35,846 nucleotides of DNA from Clostridia bacterium (lineage in GTDB: Bacteria; Bacillota; Clostridia; Christensenellales; Aristaeellaceae): assembly GCA_017434085.1 (NCBI GenBank), contig JAFRFY010000001.1, forward strand, positions 1-35,846. Reading direction: 5' to 3'. The position numbers were made by a program, and so were the translations under genes. Every line of letters starts with the position of its first letter. Positions within the stretch are counted from its first letter, which is position 1. This document shows positions 31,278 to 35,846 of this stretch, in pieces. The notes beneath the pieces were generated by a model that ran no database searches, had not been told where the DNA came from, and saw only the letters and a list, made by a program, of their open reading frames with translations.

Positions 31278-32024
31278 TCAGTTCGCGGGAATGAAGGTGT
31301 CGATGATGCCCTGCACGGTGCCGTCCGCGATCAGCTCGGCCAGCGCGGCGTTGAAGTCGGCGTAGATCGGGCTTTCCTTGGCGAAGGCCATGGCGTACTC
31401 TTCCTCGGCGTAGGCGGTGTCCAGGATCTTCAGGCCCTCGTTCTGGGCGACGAAGTTCTTGGCGGGCTCGTTGTCGATGACCACGCAGTCCACCTTGCCG
31501 GCCAGCAGCGCCTGCACGGCGGCGGCGCCGGAGGCGTAGCGCTCCACGGTGCCCTTGCCCTCGTCCTCATAGTCCCAGGTGGTGTACAGGTCGCCGGTGG
31601 TGGCCATCTGGACGCCCACCTTCACGGTGCCGTTCTCCGCCACGAAGTCGTCCAGGCCCTCGAATTCGCAGGCCTCGGGCACGATGATGGACTGTATGCC
31701 GGTGGCGTAGGTATCGGTGAACTGCACCATCTGCTTGCGCTCCTCGGTGACGGTCATGCCGGCGGCGGAGAAATCGTACTTGCCGGACTGTACGCCGGGG
31801 ATGCACTGGGCGAACTCGATGTCCACGACCTCCAGCTCGTAGCCCAGCTTGGCGGCGATCGCCTTGGCGATCTCGACGTCGATGCCGGTGGGCTGGCCGT
31901 CGTCGCCGTAGAACTCATAGGGCGGGAAGGCCACGTTGGTGCACATCGTCAGGCTCTCGGCCATCGCGGAAACGCCCGCGAACGCCAGCATCGCAACCAG
32001 GATCATGGCAATAATCTTTTTCAT
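31278..32024 (-). CDS. Polar amino-acid ABC transporter substrate-binding protein
   Basis: This 248-aa SBP_bac_3 protein has a signal peptide at 1-22 (VSAMA-ES) and no lipobox Cys. The mature part shows FPPYEFYGDDGQPTGIDVEIAKAIA, the ligand-carboxylate region AAGMTVTEERKQMVQFTDTYATG and IDNEPAKNFVAQ, all typical of glutamine/arginine/cystine-type binding proteins (shown in short stretches). The exact amino acid is not determined. CGGAGG precedes the ATG, and the promoter is at 32077-32105. Confidence 0.94.
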   Translation of the reverse strand: MKKIIAMILVAMLAFAGVSAMAESLTMCTNVAFPPYEFYGDDGQPTGIDVEIAKAIAAKLGYELEVVDIEFAQCIPGVQSGKYDFSAAGMTVTEERKQMVQFTDTYATGIQSIIVPEACEFEGLDDFVAENGTVKVGVQMATTGDLYTTWDYEDEGKGTVERYASGAAAVQALLAGKVDCVVIDNEPAKNFVAQNEGLKILDTAYAEEEYAMAFAKESPIYADFNAALAELIADGTVQGIIDTFIPAN

Positions 32025-32076
32025 GGAATAATACCTCCGATTTGTTTCGCGGAACGCCTCCGCGTGAATTGAGTAG

Positions 32077-32105
32077 ATTATACATCCTTATGCGCCGAAA
32101 TTCAA
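32077..32105 (-). promoter_or_regulatory. Promoter of the amino-acid importer operon
   Basis: TTGAAT (32100-32105), 17 nt, TATAAT (32077-32082) on the minus strand, followed by a leader with a small hairpin (CGCGGAGGCGTTCCGCG, 32048-32064). Confidence 0.75.
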
Positions 32106-32223
32106 TAGATATTCGGAGAATTAACAAAATATGCACACAGAATGTATATTTATGCTTTTTCACGTCCCAGATTCCACAAGGAGACTGGAATATGTATATT
32201 TATTCAGAGGGATACCTTATTTC

Positions 32224-32533
32224 GGTTCTTCACGGACACTTGTGGGATGCTCTTCTCCATCGCTTACGGAACCTCTCCGCCTCGCTTCGCTCGGCACCTC
32301 CCCTGGAAGGGGAGGCAAGGGGGTTACGGCATAAGCGCGGCAGCCCTGGCTCCCCTCCCACGCACCGGCGTCCGCGCAAGCGGGCCGCCGGCAGCGCCGC
32401 GCTGGCATCCGAAGGATGCGCGCGGGCTGGTCGCGCCTGCCGTAGGCAGTGGCGCGACTGCTGTCCAGGGGAGCTGGCACAGCCGCAGGCTGTGACTGAG
32501 AGGTCGTCACCCCACAAGTTTCCGAGAAGAACC
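32224..32533. mobile_element. 310-bp element with 26-bp terminal inverted repeats
   Basis: The left end begins GGTTCTTCACGGACACTTGT and the right end is the inverse complement of GGTTCTTCTCGGAAACTTGT; the two 26-bp ends differ at 3 positions. The interior contains further inverted segments (ACCTCCCCTGG near the left, CCAGGGGAGCTGGC near the right) and no convincing coding frame or transposase. It looks like a MITE or small structured repeat inserted between the importer promoter and the VanZ-like gene. A divergent left end of the same type occurs at 35481-35505. Confidence 0.75.
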
Positions 32534-32543
32534 TTTTTCACCC

Positions 32544-32572
32544 TTGCCCCGGCTTCATGTTCCTGCTATAAT
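32544..32572 (+). promoter_or_regulatory. Promoter of the VanZ-like gene
   Basis: TTGCCC (32544-32549), 17 nt, TATAAT (32567-32572), starting 11 bp beyond the 310-bp element. Confidence 0.7.
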
Positions 32573-32643
32573 AGAGCATATCCGTTGCGACTGGCGGTCT
32601 TCCGCGCATATTCCGCGGCCATGTGCGATACAATAATGGTTAT

Positions 32644-33216
32644 ATGATGAAGCGAAAATACATGATCATCGCGGCGCTCCTGGCGTTCGCGGGCCTTTTA
32701 CTGCTGCCGGGAATCGGCGGCGCCCGGCCGATGTACCGGCTGAGCCGTTTTCTGCACACCCACGCGCCGGTCGTACTGGCGCTGGGGCTGGCGGTCTGCC
32801 TGGCGTCGCTACTGCTCAACCGGCGCGGGAACGCCGCGCTGCTGGCGCTCTATTTGCTGTTCATCGCGTACATGACGCTGATGTTCCGCACCGCGGTGGC
32901 CAAGCGGCTGAACCTGACGTTGTTCTGGTCCTACCGGCTGTTTTTGCGCTCCGCGGGCATGCGCCGGGAGATACTGTTCAACATCTGGCTGTTCGTCCCC
33001 CTGGGGCTGATACTGTACCGGCTGACGGGGCGTCCGCGGGCGGCGCTGATCGCCATAGCGCTCTCCGCGGCCATCGAGCTCACACAGTACATCCTGGGCA
33101 TCGGGCTTTGTGAGCTGGACGACATCGTCAGCAACGGCCTGGGCGGCTCGCTGGGCTGCCTGCTGGGCATCGCGGCGGCAAAATTGCGAAGTTTACGGCG
33201 GATAAAGGAGGAATGA
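32644..33216 (+). CDS. VanZ-like membrane protein
   Basis: This 190-aa protein has about five hydrophobic helices and the VanZ signature NIWLFVPLGLIL ... AIELTQYILGIGLCELDDIVSNGLGG. VanZ was named for low-level teicoplanin resistance, but most family members have unknown envelope roles. The start at ATG 32644 (or 32647) is chosen because it opens a natural basic-hydrophobic N-terminus (MMKRKYMIIAALLA); no good ribosome site is present for any start. It is convergent with the large diguanylate cyclase, with only 7 bp between stops and no terminator. Confidence 0.88.
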   Translation: MMKRKYMIIAALLAFAGLLLLPGIGGARPMYRLSRFLHTHAPVVLALGLAVCLASLLLNRRGNAALLALYLLFIAYMTLMFRTAVAKRLNLTLFWSYRLFLRSAGMRREILFNIWLFVPLGLILYRLTGRPRAALIAIALSAAIELTQYILGIGLCELDDIVSNGLGGSLGCLLGIAAAKLRSLRRIKEE

Positions 33217-33223
33217 GGACCGT

Positions 33224-35401
33224 CTACACTTCCCTCCCGTTCTGCTTGTTGACGTACATATCCTTGTCCGCGCGGCGGGCGGTGTCGCTCACGGAGCGGT
33301 CGAGCATCGGGTCGTACACCGCCATGCCCATGGACACGTGCACCTCGTCCCACTTGTTCTCGGCCGAAGCGCAGATCTCCCGGCTCGTGACGTTGAACCG
33401 GTGCACCAGCGCCTCCCGGTTCTGATAGTCCTCGTTTTGCAGCACCACGGCGAACTCGTCGCCGCCGATCCTGAACACGGGGCTGTGCTGGAAGGTGCGG
33501 CAGATCAGCTGGCTGGCGGCCTTGAGGTACACGTCGCCCTTGTCGTGGCCGTTCTGGTCGTTGATCTTCTTGAGGTTGTCGCAGTCGAACACGCCGATGG
33601 CGAACTCGAGCGTCTCATCCTGGTCCAGCCGGTCCTGCAGCTCCTGCATGTAGCCGTCGAAGGCCCCCTTATTGCGGACGGAGGTCAGCGCGTCCACGTA
33701 CACCCGGCGGTTCAGGTCCTTGACCAGGTGCTCCTCCTCGAGCACCTTCTTCTCCGCGTGGATGCTGCGCACCAGCAGCACCAGTATCACCAGCAGCACC
33801 CCGGCGATCACGGCCATCACGATGAACAGGTTGTCCTTGATGAGGTCGTTGAAGCTGGTCTTGACGTCCTCGGTGGAGTAGTAGGTCAGCGCCGAATGTA
33901 TGGCGGCGTCCGGCACCGCCCCGGTGATGCGCGCCAGTATGGAGTACAGCTCGGTCTCGCCCACGGGCACGGCGAAGCAGTAGTCCATGTCCACGCCGGT
34001 GTACACGGTGTCCAGGTGCAGCTTTTCGCACTGCTTGGAGATGTTGTTGAAGCGGTAGTTGCTGATGATCACGCAGTCCGCCTTGCCCGCGGCCACGGCG
34101 TCCAGCCCCGTGGGGGTGTCCGGGAAGTAGGCGCGCTTCCAGCCGGGGTAGTGGTCGGCCAGGAACATGTCGTAGTTGGTGTTGCCCTCATTGACGGCCA
34201 CCACCACGTCCGCCTTGCGGATGAACTCCTTCTGCTCCGCGGCCCGCACCACGGCGTCCATCTCGGTGCGCATCAGCGGCGGCGACATCACCACGTCCAG
34301 CGTCTCGCTGTCGTAGTCGGTCAGGTTGGCGGGGAACATGCAGTCCACCTCGCCGTTTTTCATGGCCTCCATGGCGGCGGCGGCGGTGGGATAGGCCACC
34401 GCCTCGAAGCTCAGGTGCGCGTTCTCCAGCGCCGTGGCGGCGTAGGCGAGGTAATCCTTCAGCGCGCCGGTCAGCTCCCCCGTGTCCCCGTCCACGGCGC
34501 AGAACGCCAGGTAGTTGTCCTGATAGCCCACGCGGATGGTGCCGTGAGCGTCGAGCCAGGCCTTCTCCGGGGCGGTGAGATACCGGTCCGTGCCGGGGCT
34601 GCTGAGGTACTTCTCGTGCAGCTGCTGGTTGTAGTACTTGTTCTCGTCCTGGATACGGTTCATGGCGAAGTCCAGCTCCGCGAGCAGCTCGGGCTTCGAC
34701 TTGCTGACCACGAAGTAGAAATCCGACGAGCCGATCTTGCACACCGGCACGGCGGTCTCCGGGTCGCCGTAGATGTCCATGGTGATAAAGGCGTCCAGCT
34801 CCCCGGTCAGCAGCATGCGCAGGCCGCTCTCCTCGGTGCTCTTCGTCTCCACCAGGTCGGCGTGCACGTCGTGCTGCGCCGCCCAGGCGAGGAACAGGTC
34901 CCGCTGGATGCTGCTCTCGGTCACGCCGACGCGCTTCCCGTTCAGGGAGGCGACGTCGTCCGAGGTGATCTCCGCGTTGTCCGGCGCGACGAACACGTAG
35001 TAGGCCTCCGTGCCCATGGGGAGGGAGGCGTAGAGCATATGCTCCGCGCGCGCCTTCACGTAGGAGACGTCGCTCATCAGGTCGATCTCGCCGTCCCTCA
35101 GCATCTGCATGAGCTCCAGCCAGCTGCCCTCCACGTACTCGAAGGTCCAGCCGGTGTAGGCAGCGATCTTGCGCTGGTACTCGTAGGCGTAGCCGGAGCG
35201 CCGCCCGTATTGGTCCGTGATGTAGAAGGGGGCGTCGTGCCAGCCCACCCGCACGACCCTTTTCTCCGCGCGCGCGGCAAACAGGCCCGGCCCGCCCACC
35301 GCGAGCGTCAGGCTCACCGCGAGCGTCAGACAAACCGCGAGCAGGAAGGCACCCCTCAAGCGCCCGAGCGCGGCGCGCATATTGTACCGTCGGACCGGCA
35401 T
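33224..35401 (-). CDS. Membrane diguanylate cyclase with two periplasmic-binding-type sensor domains
   Basis: This 725-aa protein (ATG 35401 chosen; GTG 35410 is too close to the ribosome site) has a signal/anchor segment (about 8-40) and two successive SBP_bac_3-like extracellular domains (about 46-265, RVGWHDAPFYITDQYGRRSG; and 290-510, TIRVGYQDNYLAFCAVDGD). A membrane helix follows (525-546), then a GGDEF domain (about 565-715) with an intact GGDEF motif at 646-650. The RxxD inhibitory site is absent (QHSPVFRIGGDEF), unlike the cyclase at 405-1706. It should couple an extracellular small molecule, possibly an amino acid, to cyclic di-GMP synthesis. The promoter overlaps a palindromic operator. 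Confidence 0.94.
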   Translation of the reverse strand: MPVRRYNMRAALGRLRGAFLLAVCLTLAVSLTLAVGGPGLFAARAEKRVVRVGWHDAPFYITDQYGRRSGYAYEYQRKIAAYTGWTFEYVEGSWLELMQMLRDGEIDLMSDVSYVKARAEHMLYASLPMGTEAYYVFVAPDNAEITSDDVASLNGKRVGVTESSIQRDLFLAWAAQHDVHADLVETKSTEESGLRMLLTGELDAFITMDIYGDPETAVPVCKIGSSDFYFVVSKSKPELLAELDFAMNRIQDENKYYNQQLHEKYLSSPGTDRYLTAPEKAWLDAHGTIRVGYQDNYLAFCAVDGDTGELTGALKDYLAYAATALENAHLSFEAVAYPTAAAAMEAMKNGEVDCMFPANLTDYDSETLDVVMSPPLMRTEMDAVVRAAEQKEFIRKADVVVAVNEGNTNYDMFLADHYPGWKRAYFPDTPTGLDAVAAGKADCVIISNYRFNNISKQCEKLHLDTVYTGVDMDYCFAVPVGETELYSILARITGAVPDAAIHSALTYYSTEDVKTSFNDLIKDNLFIVMAVIAGVLLVILVLLVRSIHAEKKVLEEEHLVKDLNRRVYVDALTSVRNKGAFDGYMQELQDRLDQDETLEFAIGVFDCDNLKKINDQNGHDKGDVYLKAASQLICRTFQHSPVFRIGGDEFAVVLQNEDYQNREALVHRFNVTSREICASAENKWDEVHVSMGMAVYDPMLDRSVSDTARRADKDMYVNKQNGREV

Positions 35402-35418
35402 GGCCCTCACCCTTCCCC

Positions 35419-35469
35419 ATATTAGTTGTCATTTACTAATATTATACCACAATATCTTTGTATAGACAA
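35419..35469 (-). promoter_or_regulatory. Promoter with palindromic operator of the large diguanylate cyclase gene
   Basis: TTGTCT (35464-35469), 17 nt, TATAAT (35441-35446) with an extended -10 TG on the minus strand. A perfect inverted repeat, ATATTAGT-N8-ACTAATAT (35419-35442), covers the predicted transcription start and touches the -10 box, the position expected for a repressor site. Confidence 0.75.
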
Positions 35470-35479
35470 TGTATTTGGG

Positions 35480-35616
35480 CGCTTCACGGAAATTTGTGGG
35501 ATACGCCCCCTCAGGCGCTTCGCACCAGCTCCCTCAGAGAGGGCAACTCCCTCAGGCGCTACGCGCCAGCTCCCTCAGAGAGGGAGCCAGGACGGGAGCC
35601 TTTTGGCATCGAAAAG
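35480..35616. repeat. Partial structured repeat, interrupted by the MITE-like element
   Basis: Begins with CTTCACGGAAATTTGTGGGA, a variant of the terminal repeat of the 310-bp element at 32224-32533. Two copies of CTCCCTCAGAGAGGG-type hairpins follow, spaced by CTCAGGCGCTACGCGCCAG-like units. The expected right end is missing; the MITE-like element starts at 35617 instead, suggesting nested insertion. Such CTCCCTCAGAGAGGGAGCC repeats are familiar from several gut Clostridia. Confidence 0.65.
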
Positions 35617-35846
35617 GGGGCTGTTGCACTAAGGGCAATCTGCACAAATGAACCAACGGGAACCGGGCGATGAGGGCAGGCGCAAGCGCGGAAGCGCCCC
35701 TACGAGCAGGCAGGGATTTCATATGTTTTGAGCCTCTGCCATACGTGAAAAGTCCCTTAATCAGTGCGTGGCGTAGGGGCGATGCCCTCATCGCCCGCAC
35801 TATTTCTTATTGGTTTTGTGCATCTTTACGTTAATGCAACAGCCCC
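35617..35846 (-). mobile_element. 230-bp MITE-like element, copy B, at the window end
   Basis: The inverse complement of copy A (25105-25349), with the same GGGGCTGTTGCA ends. It is about 15 bp shorter, because the second hairpin is the simple GGGCGATGCCCTCATCGCCC form instead of the longer GCGCTTCCGCGCTTGCGCCT form. It ends exactly at the last base of the window. No coding frame. Confidence 0.88.

Noticed and set aside
32224..32533. Short open frames inside the 310-bp element as a gene
   Set aside because: Frames are open on several strands because of inverted GC-rich segments. There is no ribosome site and no domain.

Overview
The window reads as chromosomal DNA of a GC-rich member of the Bacillota (Clostridia-type). 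It has strong GGAGG-type ribosome sites, consensus TTGACA-17-TATAAT promoters, intrinsic terminators, a YesM/YesN-type two-component pair, VanZ-like, DUF2975 and NAGPA-domain proteins, a Dlt-like acylation locus, and no outer-membrane assembly genes. A GC-rich gut Clostridia lineage is my inference; no rRNA or marker gene is present to prove it. I see no tRNA, rRNA or CRISPR array. Both window ends lie in repeats: a long palindrome at 1-141, and a small inverted-repeat element ending exactly at 35846. The window is therefore probably a whole contig broken at repeats.

Region 1 (139-6429, mostly minus strand) is signalling. An operon runs azoreductase-like flavoprotein, STAS protein, ATP-binding regulator, then a YesM-like histidine kinase overlapping a YesN-like AraC response regulator. 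It is followed by a separately promoted diguanylate cyclase with a degenerate receiver domain. A GNAT acetyltransferase (minus) and a NUDIX hydrolase (plus) lie next to it.

Region 2 (8104-20235, plus strand) is the centrepiece, an expanded Dlt-like surface acylation locus. It holds three SGNH/DltD-like membrane-anchored proteins with an FN3-like C-terminal domain, two MBOAT (DltB/AlgI-like) acyltransferases, a 73-aa phosphopantetheine carrier protein, a complete NitT/TauT-type ABC importer and an AMP-forming acyl ligase. My reading is that the ligase activates an acid, perhaps one brought in by the importer. The carrier presents it to an MBOAT protein, which passes the acyl group across the membrane, and an SGNH protein places it on an extracellular glycan. 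Each SGNH gene has its own promoter.

Region 3 (20301-29735) carries a HAD phosphatase, secreted proteins with SH3b repeats and an unnamed C-terminal domain (a third paralog is at 7288-7875), a tandemly duplicated two-gene cassette (NAGPA-domain protein plus membrane-anchored extracellular protein), a small two-helix membrane protein and an orphan DUF2975 protein. Region 4 (29738-35401) carries a polar amino-acid ABC importer, a VanZ-like protein and a large diguanylate cyclase sensed through two periplasmic-binding-type domains.

The window is rich in small non-coding repeats: heptanucleotide tracts that supply TAG stop codons to several genes, GC-rich palindromes around GGGCGATGCCCTCATCGCCC, a ~240-bp inverted-repeat element in two inverted copies, and a 310-bp element with 26-bp terminal inverted repeats.
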